62,689 nt of DNA from an uncultured Dorea sp. (GTDB taxonomy: Bacteria > Bacillota > Clostridia > Lachnospirales > Lachnospiraceae): positions 1 through 62,689 of the forward strand of contig CAJTZE010000015.1 of assembly GCA_910584265.1 (NCBI GenBank). Reading direction: 5' to 3'. A model generated the notes under the pieces. That model was not told the origin of the DNA. It did no database searches and saw nothing but the letters and a program-made list of their open reading frames with translations. Below, piece after piece: positions 51,384 through 61,100 of this stretch (position 1 is its first letter; every line of letters starts with the position of its first letter). The position numbers and the translations under genes are program-made.

Positions 51384-51535
51384 AGTCTCGTCCCCCACGG
51401 TATGGCAATCAATGTTCCGTCACTTATCTGGGTCCCGCCCTTCACATCATGAAAATAATACACCATGCCGATGATAACCGCCGCCGTCACCACAAACACC
51501 AGGCACGCCCTAAGTCTCCTTCTCGTCTTCTCCAC
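51374..51535 (-). CDS. 53-residue membrane protein between sigF and spoVAA
   Basis: A GTG start at 51535 lies 7 bp after AGGAGGC, a strong ribosome binding site. The product has a basic N-terminus (MEKTRRRLRA), one membrane helix (about residues 10-28, ending in MVYYF), and a short outer tail with GTQISDGTLI. Its stop overlaps spoVAA by 10 bp, indicating coupled translation. No known family is recognised; the context implies a forespore role. Confidence 0.7.
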   Translation of the reverse strand: MEKTRRRLRACLVFVVTAAVIIGMVYYFHDVKGGTQISDGTLIAIPWGTRLWR

Positions 51536-51603
51536 GAATGCTGCCTCCTTTCAACCTAACCATTTCAATCTAGTATGTATGATATTTTTCAAAATATACA
51601 CCA

Positions 51604-52317
51604 TTATAGAGCTTCCCGCATCCGTTTCAATATCCGCTTTTCGGTCCTCGACACCTGCACCTGTGATATCCCCATCATTCTTCCCACTTCCGCCTGGGTT
51701 TTATTTCCAAAATACCGCAGATAAATTAACTGTCTCTCCTCCTTTTCCAGATGTTTCAAAAGGCTTCCAAGCAGCATATGATTTAATACTTTCTCCTCAC
51801 GTTCCTCCTTCTCCTCCAGCTTATCCATAAGCTGGATCTCATGGCCGTCTCTCTGGTAAATGGTTTTGTGCAGTGACTCTACCTCCGAGCTTGCCTCCAG
51901 CGCTGCCGCCAGTTCTTCCTTATCAACCGCAAGCTTCTCTGCAATTTCTCCAAGCGACGGCTCTCTTCCCCATTTTCTCCTCAGATCCTCCTGACAGGCG
52001 AATGCTTTGTAAGCAAGCTCCTTTAAGGAACGGCTCACCTTGATCATTCCGTCATCCCGAAGAAAACGTTTGATTTCGCCGGATATCATGGGTACCGCAT
52101 AGGTACTGAATTTCACATCATAGCTCAGATCAAATTTATCGATCGCCTTTAGCAGTCCGATACTGCCGATCTGAAACAGATCCTCCGCTTCTGCGCCCCT
52201 GTTATAGAAGCGTTTAACAACACACCAGACCAGCCCTACATTTTCCTCCACCAGCTGTGCCTTCGCTCTCTCATCCCCTTCGTGAGACTTCCTGATCAGA
52301 GCGATTGTGTGGTCCAT
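51604..52317 (-). CDS. sigF: RNA polymerase sporulation sigma-F factor
   Basis: A 237-residue sigma-70 family factor with regions 2 (DLFQIGSIGLLKAIDKFD), 3 and 4 (RQLIYLRYFGNKTQAEVGRMMGIS in parts). Strong similarity in layout and operon order to forespore SigF. The start overlaps spoIIAB by 22 bp. It drives early forespore transcription when released by the anti-sigma factor. Confidence 0.96.
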   Translation of the reverse strand: MDHTIALIRKSHEGDERAKAQLVEENVGLVWCVVKRFYNRGAEAEDLFQIGSIGLLKAIDKFDLSYDVKFSTYAVPMISGEIKRFLRDDGMIKVSRSLKELAYKAFACQEDLRRKWGREPSLGEIAEKLAVDKEELAAALEASSEVESLHKTIYQRDGHEIQLMDKLEEKEEREEKVLNHMLLGSLLKHLEKEERQLIYLRYFGNKTQAEVGRMMGISQVQVSRTEKRILKRMREAL

Positions 52318-52766
52318 AGTTCCCTGCCCTTTCCGATAACTTTCTTCATTCTGACAGTGGTTCCCTTTCCCGGCTCAGACTCAACGATCACCTCGTCCAT
52401 AAATGCTTCCATGAAGGAGAACCCCATACCGGACCGTTCAAGCTCCGGCTTCGTAGTAAATAAAGGCTCCATTGCCTGCTTCACATCCGGAATCCCTACG
52501 CCCCGGTCTGATATTTCCAGACGCAGGGTCTTCCCCTCAATTCCGGCAAATATCTGGATTTTATTTACATGATTCTCATAGCCGTGGATAATAGCATTGG
52601 TTACTGCTTCAGAAACAGCTGTTTTCACATCAGATACTTCCTCTAAGGTGGGATTTAACTGCGTCATAAAGGAAGCTACGGTTACCCTTGCAAATGCCTC
52701 GTTGGCGGAGCGGCTGTCAAATTCCAGCTTCATCTCATTTGTCATACCATTTACGATCTCTCTCAT
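52296..52766 (-). CDS. spoIIAB: Anti-sigma F factor SpoIIAB
   Basis: A 156-residue serine kinase/anti-sigma factor of the GHKL fold. N box EAVTNAIIHGYEN, G1 box DRGVGI and G2 box ERSGMGF are intact. It binds SigF and phosphorylates SpoIIAA. It begins 2 bp after the SpoIIAA stop. Confidence 0.95.
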   Translation of the reverse strand: MREIVNGMTNEMKLEFDSRSANEAFARVTVASFMTQLNPTLEEVSDVKTAVSEAVTNAIIHGYENHVNKIQIFAGIEGKTLRLEISDRGVGIPDVKQAMEPLFTTKPELERSGMGFSFMEAFMDEVIVESEPGKGTTVRMKKVIGKGRELWTTQSL

Positions 52767-52768
52767 TT

Positions 52769-53080
52769 CTATTCATCCTCCTCATAAATCTGCATAATCT
52801 TAGCCGCTCCAGACATCTTAAGTATTTTCTTGATCCGTTCATTTGCGTGGGCCGCCCACACTTCGCCGCCGAACATGCACACCTTCTTATACCGTCCCAT
52901 GATCACGCCGATTCCCGAACTGTCGCAGAATTCTGTATCTGTAAAATCAAAAATAACATAACGGACATGTCCGCGTTCGATCAGACGGTCTGCCTCCCGC
53001 TTGATCTCCTCTGAATTGTGATGATCCAGGTCTCCCGGAAGATAAATCGTCAGGCAGTTTTCCTGCACTTCATATTTCAT
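52769..53080 (-). CDS. spoIIAA: Anti-anti-sigma factor SpoIIAA
   Basis: A 103-residue STAS-domain protein. The phosphorylatable Ser is in CDSSGIGVI (around residue 54-55). When dephosphorylated it frees SigF from SpoIIAB. It is the first gene of the operon. A sigma-H promoter was sought upstream but no convincing match was found. Confidence 0.95.
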   Translation of the reverse strand: MKYEVQENCLTIYLPGDLDHHNSEEIKREADRLIERGHVRYVIFDFTDTEFCDSSGIGVIMGRYKKVCMFGGEVWAAHANERIKKILKMSGAAKIMQIYEEDE

Positions 53081-53113
53081 TGTATCGTCCCCTTTTCTTT
53101 ATATTTCCCCAGT

Positions 53114-53140
53114 CTGCAGACAGTTCCCCCCTGTCTGCAG
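53114..53140 (-). promoter_or_regulatory. Perfect palindrome upstream of spoIIAA
   Basis: CTGCAGACAG arms (10 bp) flank a 7-nt C-rich centre, 34 bp before the start of spoIIAA. It may be an operator or a leader hairpin; no T run follows. Confidence 0.4.
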
Positions 53141-53171
53141 TGAATCTTCTTACGCTTCTGCACAATAAGTA

Positions 53172-53197
53172 AAGGATATGCATTTCTGCATATCCTT
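53172..53197 (-). terminator. Terminator of the TPR protein operon
   Basis: An 11-bp perfect stem with a 4-nt loop and then TTACTTATT on the minus strand, about 23 bp after the TPR gene stop. Confidence 0.65.
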
Positions 53198-53219
53198 CTC
53201 TTTCGTATCTTGTCCGGTC

Positions 53220-54599
53220 TTATTCATATTCCTCATCATAGTAATCATCATCATAATCATAGTCATACGCTTCATAATCATCCGAATTATCCTCACTGGC
53301 CTGAGAGGTATCCACATTCGGATAATCCTTTTCCACCCGTTCCTTCCACTGAGCGGCGTTGTCTGCATCACCGGATGCTTCGTAGGCTCTTGCCAGCAAA
53401 AACATTGCATTACCGTCATCATAGCCTGCATCTATCTGCATCAGCATCGTCAGATTCGCAGCCGCTTCCGCATAATTAGCCACATCAAAGTTTTCCCTTG
53501 CCGTGTAATAAAGCGTCTCACTATAACGCGGGAACAGGGTTCCTTTCATCTCATCGTACCGCTCTCTGCCCAGCGCTCCTAGCGCCTCCGGATTCACCTT
53601 CAATATCTGCTCTACCATAGCAGAATCGCTGATGTCATCATTTAAATAATGCGAGTACATCTCTATAACAATCTCATAGCTGTCCTTGGTCGATGCCGCT
53701 GTCTGCTGCGCATTCTCCGTCTCTTCGCTGACGGCCCGGTAGCTCTCAAGCTCTGTTTTAAGAGCTGCAATCTGCGCCTCCTCCTCAGCAATCTTGTCAC
53801 TGAAGGCCGCCACCTGTTTATTCGTCTTCGTTGACGTAGACTTATTCACCGCCGGCATGATCAGAAACCACATAAAAGCAATTCCCACTCCTAGCCCGAT
53901 CAGAATATTCATGATCGTGGTCCTGCTGGTATTTTCTTTCATTATCGCAGACGCAGGCTGGATGATCGTCTCATTTCCTATGCTATATGTAACCGTCTGC
54001 GGTTTCTTTCTCGGCTTGTCCTCCGGCTTTTCTCCATTCTCCCGCCTCCGGCGCCTGCTCTGAGCCAGCTCATGCATATACCTTAATGTCAGTTCATTGG
54101 TGGTATCCAGCTTATTCGCTTCCTTCAAAACCTGTCTGGCCAGACTGTACTGCTCCGTATGGAGATAGAGCAGCGCCAGAAGCTGATAGGCCCGCAGAAA
54201 GCTCGGACAGGAGCTCACCACCTGTTTCAGCTGAATGATCGCCAGATCTTCCCCGCCCTGCCCGCAGTATATCAGGCTCTGGTTATATTTGCGGATTGAC
54301 TGATTGATGATGTCAAGATCCGCCGGGCTTTCCTGGATCTTCTGTATATAATAACCGGCAATATTATCCTGCGGATGGATGTTCTTGCTGAGAATCCACT
54401 CTACCAGAGCCTCCCCCACTTCTCCCCGGCCATAATAAACCAGACCGAGAAGATTCCTCGCCGCAATATTTTCACTATTAAACTGAAGGCTCTTCTTTAA
54501 AGACGTAATCGCTCCCGATAGGTCGCGGATCTTCGCTTTCTGAAGCCCGTCATTGTACCAGTAATTGGACTGATAGATCAGTTTTTGTGTATATTCCAT
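53220..54599 (-). CDS. TPR-containing membrane protein
   Basis: A protein of about 459 residues. N-terminal TPR-like repeats (about 20-180: GAITSLKKSLQFN; LARQVLKEANKL) precede a basic linker, a single membrane helix (around 245-265), an outer coiled coil (KIAEEEAQIAALKTELESY) and a further TPR pair. The tail is very acidic and tyrosine-rich. The ATG at 54599 is preferred; an in-frame TTG at 54641 overlaps the upstream 45-residue gene. Function unknown; TPR domains on both sides suggest an assembly scaffold. Confidence 0.75.
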   Translation of the reverse strand: MEYTQKLIYQSNYWYNDGLQKAKIRDLSGAITSLKKSLQFNSENIAARNLLGLVYYGRGEVGEALVEWILSKNIHPQDNIAGYYIQKIQESPADLDIINQSIRKYNQSLIYCGQGGEDLAIIQLKQVVSSCPSFLRAYQLLALLYLHTEQYSLARQVLKEANKLDTTNELTLRYMHELAQSRRRRRENGEKPEDKPRKKPQTVTYSIGNETIIQPASAIMKENTSRTTIMNILIGLGVGIAFMWFLIMPAVNKSTSTKTNKQVAAFSDKIAEEEAQIAALKTELESYRAVSEETENAQQTAASTKDSYEIVIEMYSHYLNDDISDSAMVEQILKVNPEALGALGRERYDEMKGTLFPRYSETLYYTARENFDVANYAEAAANLTMLMQIDAGYDDGNAMFLLARAYEASGDADNAAQWKERVEKDYPNVDTSQASEDNSDDYEAYDYDYDDDYYDEEYE

Positions 54600-54621
54600 A
54601 AAATCGTAATCCTTCTGCTTT

Positions 54622-54759
54622 TTACTTGTTCGTCTGCTCAATGACCTCTCGCAGCAGATCAGTCATATCAGCAAGGTCTTCCTGATAAACCGCCTCCTCG
54701 ATATCCTCTACTTCCAGACATGGCTGGAATCTCTTCAGTTCCTCTTCAAAATTCAGCAT
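54622..54759 (-). CDS. 45-residue acidic small protein
   Basis: A short gene with an excellent ribosome binding site (AGAGAGGAGG) 6 bp before the ATG. The product is acidic and helical (MLNFEEELKRFQP, then a DIEEAVYQED stretch). It lies 22 bp before the TPR protein start and behind folC, in one transcript. No known family recognised. Confidence 0.7.
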   Translation of the reverse strand: MLNFEEELKRFQPCLEVEDIEEAVYQEDLADMTDLLREVIEQTNK

Positions 54760-54805
54760 CTTTGCCTCCTCTCTGTCCATAGCTTCAGACGCGTTCTTAT
54801 ATTTC

Positions 54806-56134
54806 TTAATCCGTCAGTATCTCTTCCTTCACCATCCCGGCCAGATACAGAGAACCCAGGCAGTACACCTTCCCCCGCTCCTCTTTGCAGGCCATCGCGG
54901 TTTCCCACGCCTGTTGAAGCTCTTCTCCTGCCAATACCGGCCGGTCTGTGTACCTCCGAAAGACCTCCGCAAGCCTTCCGGCCGGAACCCTTCTTCCGCC
55001 GCAAACCTCCGTAACCACATAAGCCTTTGCAGGAATCCTCCTGCAGAGCTCTGCAATCATCGTCTCGTATTCCTTATCGCCGACCGCCGAGAACAGAATC
55101 ACCGGCGGCGCTTCCTGCCCCGTTTCTCTCTCCCGGCAGTTTCCTTTATCCAATGCCAGCACACTATCGCAGAATGCCGTAACTGCTCCCGGATTGTGGG
55201 CTCCGTCCAGATACACTCCCGGAAGGACCTCCTCCATCCGGCCTTCCCAGGTTACCCCGGCAAGCGCTCTGCTCCAGCGTTCATACCGTGTCTCCCCCAC
55301 AGTCCCGTCCATGATCTGCTCCATAGCCGCAATCGCAATAGAAGCATTCATCATCTGATACGTTCCACAATTTGAAAGCCTCCAGACGATATTATCATCA
55401 TACGCATTTACCCTGGAAAATGCAATATATTTATTCGTAATTTCCCGTAATTCGTACGCGTGATTCGTGATTTCTCTACACCTGCAGCACTTCTCCTCTG
55501 CTCTTTTTTTCAGGACTTCCGAAGCTTCCTCACTGCTCCCGTCGAAAATAAGCGGAACCCCCGCCTTAATGATTCCCGCCTTTTCCCCCGCGATCGCAGC
55601 AATCGTATTTCCCAGATACTGGGTATGGTCCAGGCTTATAGATGTGATAACAGCCAGCACCGGTTCTTCCACCGCATTGGTAGCATCCAGCCTACCGCCG
55701 AGCCCGGTTTCCAGAATAATATAGTCTGGCTGCATTTTTTGAAATACCAGCATACCCATTCCAAATAAGAACTCAAAATAGGACGGATGAGCGAAGCCTG
55801 CTCCGCCCATCTCATCTATTCTATCCTTCACAATATCAAAAGCCTCCAGAAACGTCCCGTCATCCACCGGCTCTCCATTCAGGCAGATCCGTTCATTTAT
55901 CTTCACCAGATGGGGCGAGGTAAAAAATCCTACCCGTTTTCCCTCCGCCATCAGCATTGCCTGTATATAAGCACAGACAGAGCCTTTGCCGTTGGTCCCT
56001 GCAACATGGATCACCTTCTGCCCCTTCTCCGGACTTCCCAACGCCCTTAAGAATTCTTTGGTATGTTCTAAAGAATGTTTCTTGGTAAACTTAGGGATCT
56101 CCTCTATATAGTTCACTGCTTCTCTGTATGTCAT
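54806..56134 (-). CDS. folC: Folylpolyglutamate synthase/dihydrofolate synthase
   Basis: A 442-residue Mur-ligase-type enzyme that adds glutamate to folates. P-loop GTNGKGSVCAYIQ, the GLGGRLDATN motif and SISLDHTQYLG are typical. Length is normal. The start is at the second of two adjacent ATG codons because of spacing from AAGG; the first (56137) is also possible. It is 2-5 bp behind the sulfatase gene. Confidence 0.93.
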   Translation of the reverse strand: MTYREAVNYIEEIPKFTKKHSLEHTKEFLRALGSPEKGQKVIHVAGTNGKGSVCAYIQAMLMAEGKRVGFFTSPHLVKINERICLNGEPVDDGTFLEAFDIVKDRIDEMGGAGFAHPSYFEFLFGMGMLVFQKMQPDYIILETGLGGRLDATNAVEEPVLAVITSISLDHTQYLGNTIAAIAGEKAGIIKAGVPLIFDGSSEEASEVLKKRAEEKCCRCREITNHAYELREITNKYIAFSRVNAYDDNIVWRLSNCGTYQMMNASIAIAAMEQIMDGTVGETRYERWSRALAGVTWEGRMEEVLPGVYLDGAHNPGAVTAFCDSVLALDKGNCRERETGQEAPPVILFSAVGDKEYETMIAELCRRIPAKAYVVTEVCGGRRVPAGRLAEVFRRYTDRPVLAGEELQQAWETAMACKEERGKVYCLGSLYLAGMVKEEILTD

Positions 56135-56139
56135 CATCC

Positions 56140-58359
56140 TTACTCTTCGTCTTTCTTCGTAGTCTCCAGCCAGGATTTCCCCGGAATTCCGGAGGATGTT
56201 CCAGGCCGCTCCACAAGCTTCCCGTCCTCGTAAATATATTCACAGGAGGTCCGGAATATGGTATTGCTCGAGCCCACCTGGCTGACCGTCAGCACGTCGC
56301 CCTCCAGAAGCACTGTCTCCGGCAGCTCAATCCTCGTATTATTCAGGAAACTGCTCTTCTGCTTTTCGCCATTTACATAGACCTTGCTGCTCTTCGTAAA
56401 ATTCTGTCCATACAGGCTGTAGCCCTCATCCAGATGAATGATCAGATCCGTTACTACCGTATCCTTTACTCCCATCTGCATATGGCCTTCCGTAATCGGC
56501 GGTTCACCGTCGTATACATACTGGTTTCCATATAAAATGTCATACTGCAGAAGCTCCAGATCCGCCAGATAATCTCTGGTCTCTCTGCGCTCCTGATGGT
56601 AATTGAATACAGTTCCCGCATGGATATCCAGCCGCTCAAAGACATCCGCCATAATCTGATAAGCAGGAATATTCCGGTCCTCCTTCTTAAGTCCGATATT
56701 ATCCCAAATCACATAATTGGTATTATACAGATACCGGCTCTTCAAGTCCTCTGCCTGGAGCCCCATGGTCGGAAGATGATCCCCGTAGAATACGATCACC
56801 GTCGGTTCGCCTCTCTCTTCCATAGTCTCTACCAGCTTGCCGGCAAATGCATCCATTTCATAAACTTGATTTACATAGTATTCCCACTTATTCTTCGTGC
56901 CTTCGTCCTTAATCCCTTCTACCTTAATCTTCGGATCCTCGATAACCTGCTGCTCCGGATAGTCTCCGTGTCCCTGCACGCTGATTGCAAGCACAAAATC
57001 CTGCTGCTCGGTGGTATCCATCGCTTCCACGATATGACCAATGAGAATATCATCCTTCGCCCATCCATTCTCCGTAGTCTGGAGGATATTCATAAATTCC
57101 TTGCTGGTAAAAGAGTCAAACCCTGTATTATTATAAACCTTGGCCCTGCTGTAAAAATTGCCGCCGTTATTATGCAGTCCATGGGTACCATACCCCAATT
57201 CAGAAAGCGCGGCAGCCGCACTTTCTGCCGTGCGGTCTTTCAGATACGTCTTATAGGGATACTCTCCCGGTCCAAAAAACCGCATATTCATGCCGGTCAG
57301 CACTTCAAATTCCGTATTAGCCGTTCCTGCGCCCACCGAAGGAACCTTAAAATATCCGGACGAATAATTCTCATACATCTCTCTGAGATTCGGGCTTGCA
57401 TCCTCAGAGGTCGTAAAAAACTCTGCCTCCGCCACATCAAAATAAGACTCCAGCTGCACGAAGATGATATTGGGAAGCTCATCCTTATCCCGATCGGTTT
57501 CATTTTTCGTAATCTCACGATTATTGCTGATATTTTTAATCGTTTCCTCACTATACCCCGCCGGCTCGTCAATCCCGGTATTAAAAACACTTGCCATAAA
57601 ACAGTAAGGAAGACCGTAATCTTCATAGGCAAACGCAATATTTCCAAAGTAATTGGATATCACTCTCTGATCCAGCGCAGCCTGTGTAAGTCCCATATAA
57701 GCCGCAAAGCTTGCCGCCACGCCGATCAATGCCAGCCACCAGCGGACCCTGCCCTCATACTGTCCTCCTCTGCGCCACATGGAAATCACCCACACAATGA
57801 CCGCCACAATTCCGACAGCCAGAATAACCAGCTCCATTGGATTAAAGTAATTGTTGATCAGCGAAACCGCATCCATGGCTACCTTCAAATCCTGCGCGTT
57901 AAAAGGCGTCACACGCTTCATCAGCATATAGCCGTTGCAGACGCCCAACACCAGCCACAGCACACTGATGATGATCCGCACAAACACTCTCCGTTTAAAG
58001 AAATACACAAGGAAAAAGGTTGCAAAAATCATAAACGCATTATAGAGAAACACAAGCGGCGCCCCTGCCATATATTCCCACGCCTGAATAAATGAATGCC
58101 TGGAAATGGCCTCGATCGCAAGGTTAATGATGCAGGCCAGCAGGGCATGGAACAGCAGGGATAACCGGTTCATCCACAGATAAACCGGCTTCAGCTTCTT
58201 GGCAAGCGCACTGTTGCGGCGCTCTTCCAGGATACGCGCCCGCCGTTCCTTATGCTCCCGTCTCCATCGGAGCACATCTTCCTTTTTCAGATTCTTCAGT
58301 TTGTAAATGGCTCCCTTTACATCCGGCCTTTTCGGCATCTTGAATTGAATCTTTTTCAT
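56140..58359 (-). CDS. LTA-synthase-like sulfatase-fold membrane protein
   Basis: A 739-residue protein. A basic N-terminus leads to about five membrane helices (62-230). The outer alkaline-phosphatase/sulfatase domain has IFVQLESYFD (metal Glu), GAGTANTEFEVLTG (likely nucleophile Thr), and YGDHLPTMG (metal Asp/His). After about residue 620 there is a TIG/IPT-like beta domain (GYSLYGQNFTKSSKVYVNG), unusual for LtaS. It probably transfers glycerol phosphate onto a surface polymer. Confidence 0.85.
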   Translation of the reverse strand: MKKIQFKMPKRPDVKGAIYKLKNLKKEDVLRWRREHKERRARILEERRNSALAKKLKPVYLWMNRLSLLFHALLACIINLAIEAISRHSFIQAWEYMAGAPLVFLYNAFMIFATFFLVYFFKRRVFVRIIISVLWLVLGVCNGYMLMKRVTPFNAQDLKVAMDAVSLINNYFNPMELVILAVGIVAVIVWVISMWRRGGQYEGRVRWWLALIGVAASFAAYMGLTQAALDQRVISNYFGNIAFAYEDYGLPYCFMASVFNTGIDEPAGYSEETIKNISNNREITKNETDRDKDELPNIIFVQLESYFDVAEAEFFTTSEDASPNLREMYENYSSGYFKVPSVGAGTANTEFEVLTGMNMRFFGPGEYPYKTYLKDRTAESAAAALSELGYGTHGLHNNGGNFYSRAKVYNNTGFDSFTSKEFMNILQTTENGWAKDDILIGHIVEAMDTTEQQDFVLAISVQGHGDYPEQQVIEDPKIKVEGIKDEGTKNKWEYYVNQVYEMDAFAGKLVETMEERGEPTVIVFYGDHLPTMGLQAEDLKSRYLYNTNYVIWDNIGLKKEDRNIPAYQIMADVFERLDIHAGTVFNYHQERRETRDYLADLELLQYDILYGNQYVYDGEPPITEGHMQMGVKDTVVTDLIIHLDEGYSLYGQNFTKSSKVYVNGEKQKSSFLNNTRIELPETVLLEGDVLTVSQVGSSNTIFRTSCEYIYEDGKLVERPGTSSGIPGKSWLETTKKDEE

Positions 58360-58401
58360 AATATCCCCTTAAATGTATACCCTGACTTGTAGGTAACAAT
58401 C

Positions 58402-61056
58402 CTAAACTCTTGCCTTTATTCCCGCAAGCCTTTCCTGAACCTGCGCAAGCATCTGCCGATACTTCTCAAGCTTCTTCTTCTCCTCCTGAACCTTTGCCTC
58501 CGGCGCCTTGCTGACGAATTTCTCGTTGCCGAGCATCCCTTCTGCCCGGGCAATCTCTTTGTAAATCCTTGCTTCTTCCTTCTCAAGACGCTCCTTCTCC
58601 TGTGCAAAATCGATCAGGTCCTCCAACGGCAGATACACCGTTGCATCCGGCACTACCACAGATACCATATCCTCGGCAATACCATCCTTTGTCTGCTGGA
58701 TGACAAGTTCGTTCACCGCCGCCATATTCTGTGCGGCGTCACTTAAATATGCAAGCCCCTCACGCAGCTCCTGATCCCCGCATACCACATATACCTTCGC
58801 TTTTCTGGAATTCGGAACGTTCATTTCCGCACGTACATTCCGTACGCCCCGGATAATTTCTTTATAATGCTCCACAATCCGCTCCGCTGCCGGGAAATTC
58901 CATTTATCGTCGTAAACCGGCCACTCAGACATCATCAGAGACGCTTCCTCCGGCACCAGATTCCCGTAAATCTCCTCGGTTACAAACGGCATATATGGGT
59001 GGAGAAGTTTCAATGCTTTCTTCAGAACCTCCCTGAGCGTCCACAGTGCGTCGTTTGCACTCTCTGCATCCTCATCCGCATGATAAATCCTGTATTTCGC
59101 AAGCTCAATATACCAGTCGCAGAACTCATCCCATATGAAATCGTACAATTTGGACAGCGCAATTCCCAGTTCAAATTTGTCCATATTCTCAGTTACATCC
59201 TTAACCAGGTTATTGCATCTGGACATGATCCATTTGTCGGCCGGCCGGAACTTGATGCCTGCCGGCTCCTTAAGCTCCTTATCTTCAAGATTCATTAATA
59301 TAAACCGGGACGCATTCCATACCTTATTGGCAAAATTCCGACTTGCCTCCACCCTCTCTTTGTAGAAACGCATGTCATTGCCCGGCGCATTTCCGGTCAC
59401 CAATGTCATACGCAGGGCATCCGCGCCGTACTGGTCGATGACCTCCAGCGGGTCGATCCCATTTCCCAGAGACTTGCTCATCTTCCTGCCCAGAGAATCC
59501 CGCACCAGACCGTGGATCAACACGGTGTGGAAGGGCGATTTCCCTGTGTGGGCATATCCGGAAAATACCATACGGATTACCCAGAAGAAAATAATATCAT
59601 ACCCGGTTACCAGCACATCCGTCGGATAGAAATACGCCAGATCCTCCGTCTTCTCCGGCCATCCAAGGGTTGAGAAGGGCCAGAGCGCAGAGGAGAACCA
59701 GGTATCCAGCGTATCCTCATCCTGAACCATATGCTCATGGCCGCATTTCGGACACACGCCCGGGTTCTTTCTTGCGACCACCATCTCGCCGCATTCCTCA
59801 CAGTAATAGGCCGGAATCCGGTGTCCCCACCAGATCTGTCTGGAAATACACCAATCACGGATATTCTCCAGCCAGTGCAGGTAAATCTTGTCAAATCTCT
59901 CCGGAACAAACTTCAGCTCCCCGGTCTTAATTGCATTGATCGCGGGCTTCGCAAGCTCTTCCATCTTCACGAACCACTGCTGCTTGATCAAAGGCTCTAC
60001 TGTAGTGCCGCAGCGGTCATGGGTGCCCACGTTATGAGAATGAGGCACCACCTTCACGAGAAGTCCCTGCTCCTCAAGTTCCTTTACCATCTGCTTTCTT
60101 GCCGCATACCGCTCCATTCCTGCATATTTGCCGCCATTCTCATTGATCGTGGCATCGTCGTTCATAATGTTGATCTCCGGCAGGTTATGCCGCTTGCCCA
60201 CCTCAAAATCATTGGGGTCATGAGCCGGCGTAATCTTCACCGCACCGGTTCCGAATTCCTTATCTACATAGTAGTCCGCCACGATCGGTATTTCCCTGTT
60301 TACCAATGGCAGAACTGCCTTCTTTCCAACAATATCCTGATACCGCTCGTCATCCGGGTGGACTGCAATGGCTGTATCGCCAAGCATGGTCTCCGGACGG
60401 GTTGTCGCAATCTCAAGATAATCATCCGTACCCACGATCGGATACTTGATATGCCAGAAATGTCCCTCCTGCTCCTCATGCTCTACCTCAGCGTCAGACA
60501 GAGAAGTCTTACATACCGGACACCAGTTAATGATTCTGGAACCCTTGTAAATATAACCTTCCTCATACAGCTTAATGAACACTTCCTCTACCGCTTTAGA
60601 GCAGCCCTCATCCATGGTAAAGCGCTCTCTGTCCCAGTCACAAGAGCTTCCCAGCTTCATAAGCTGGGACTTAATGGTTCCGCCGTACTCTTCCTTCCAC
60701 TGCCAGGTGCGCTCCAAGAACTTCTCACGCCCCAGTTCCTTCTTGTCAATCCCCTCATCCTTTAGCTGATTGGTAACCTTAACCTCAGTAGAAATCGCCG
60801 CATGGTCTGTTCCCGGTACCCACAGCGCATTGTATCCCTGCATCCTCTTATAGCGGATCAAGATATCCTGCAGCGTATTATCTAATGCATGGCCCATATG
60901 CAGCTTACCAGTAATATTCGGCGGCGGCATCACCGTTGTAAATGGTTTCTTACTCCTGTCAATCTCCGCATGGAAATACTTATTCTCACACCATCTGCTG
61001 TACAGCTTGTCCTCAATCGCTTTCGGATTGTAGGTTTTCTCCAAATTCTGACTCAT
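58402..61056 (-). CDS. valS: Valyl-tRNA synthetase
   Basis: An 884-residue class I synthetase. HIGH motif is HMGH in PPPNITGKLHMGH and KMSKS is GRKMSKSLG. An editing domain (TTRPETMLGDTA), an anticodon-binding region and a C-terminal coiled coil (LEKEEARIYKEI) follow. The upstream T-box leader indicates regulation by uncharged tRNA-Val. Confidence 0.97.
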   Translation of the reverse strand: MSQNLEKTYNPKAIEDKLYSRWCENKYFHAEIDRSKKPFTTVMPPPNITGKLHMGHALDNTLQDILIRYKRMQGYNALWVPGTDHAAISTEVKVTNQLKDEGIDKKELGREKFLERTWQWKEEYGGTIKSQLMKLGSSCDWDRERFTMDEGCSKAVEEVFIKLYEEGYIYKGSRIINWCPVCKTSLSDAEVEHEEQEGHFWHIKYPIVGTDDYLEIATTRPETMLGDTAIAVHPDDERYQDIVGKKAVLPLVNREIPIVADYYVDKEFGTGAVKITPAHDPNDFEVGKRHNLPEINIMNDDATINENGGKYAGMERYAARKQMVKELEEQGLLVKVVPHSHNVGTHDRCGTTVEPLIKQQWFVKMEELAKPAINAIKTGELKFVPERFDKIYLHWLENIRDWCISRQIWWGHRIPAYYCEECGEMVVARKNPGVCPKCGHEHMVQDEDTLDTWFSSALWPFSTLGWPEKTEDLAYFYPTDVLVTGYDIIFFWVIRMVFSGYAHTGKSPFHTVLIHGLVRDSLGRKMSKSLGNGIDPLEVIDQYGADALRMTLVTGNAPGNDMRFYKERVEASRNFANKVWNASRFILMNLEDKELKEPAGIKFRPADKWIMSRCNNLVKDVTENMDKFELGIALSKLYDFIWDEFCDWYIELAKYRIYHADEDAESANDALWTLREVLKKALKLLHPYMPFVTEEIYGNLVPEEASLMMSEWPVYDDKWNFPAAERIVEHYKEIIRGVRNVRAEMNVPNSRKAKVYVVCGDQELREGLAYLSDAAQNMAAVNELVIQQTKDGIAEDMVSVVVPDATVYLPLEDLIDFAQEKERLEKEEARIYKEIARAEGMLGNEKFVSKAPEAKVQEEKKKLEKYRQMLAQVQERLAGIKARV

Positions 61057-61100
61057 AGTCTCTCAGTCCTTTCACATTTTTTTCACAATTAAGGGCAAAA

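Noticed and set aside
53081..53219. Possible sigma-H promoter for spoIIAA
   Set aside because: The only AGGATAT match lies inside the terminator hairpin of the preceding gene and no GAAT box follows at the right distance.
56596..58095. A 499-codon open frame on the plus strand
   Set aside because: It lies exactly opposite the sulfatase gene, has no ribosome binding site and its residues (His, Arg, Ile, Leu rich) are typical of an antisense frame.
59731..60765. A 344-codon open frame on the plus strand
   Set aside because: Antisense of valS; no protein family features.
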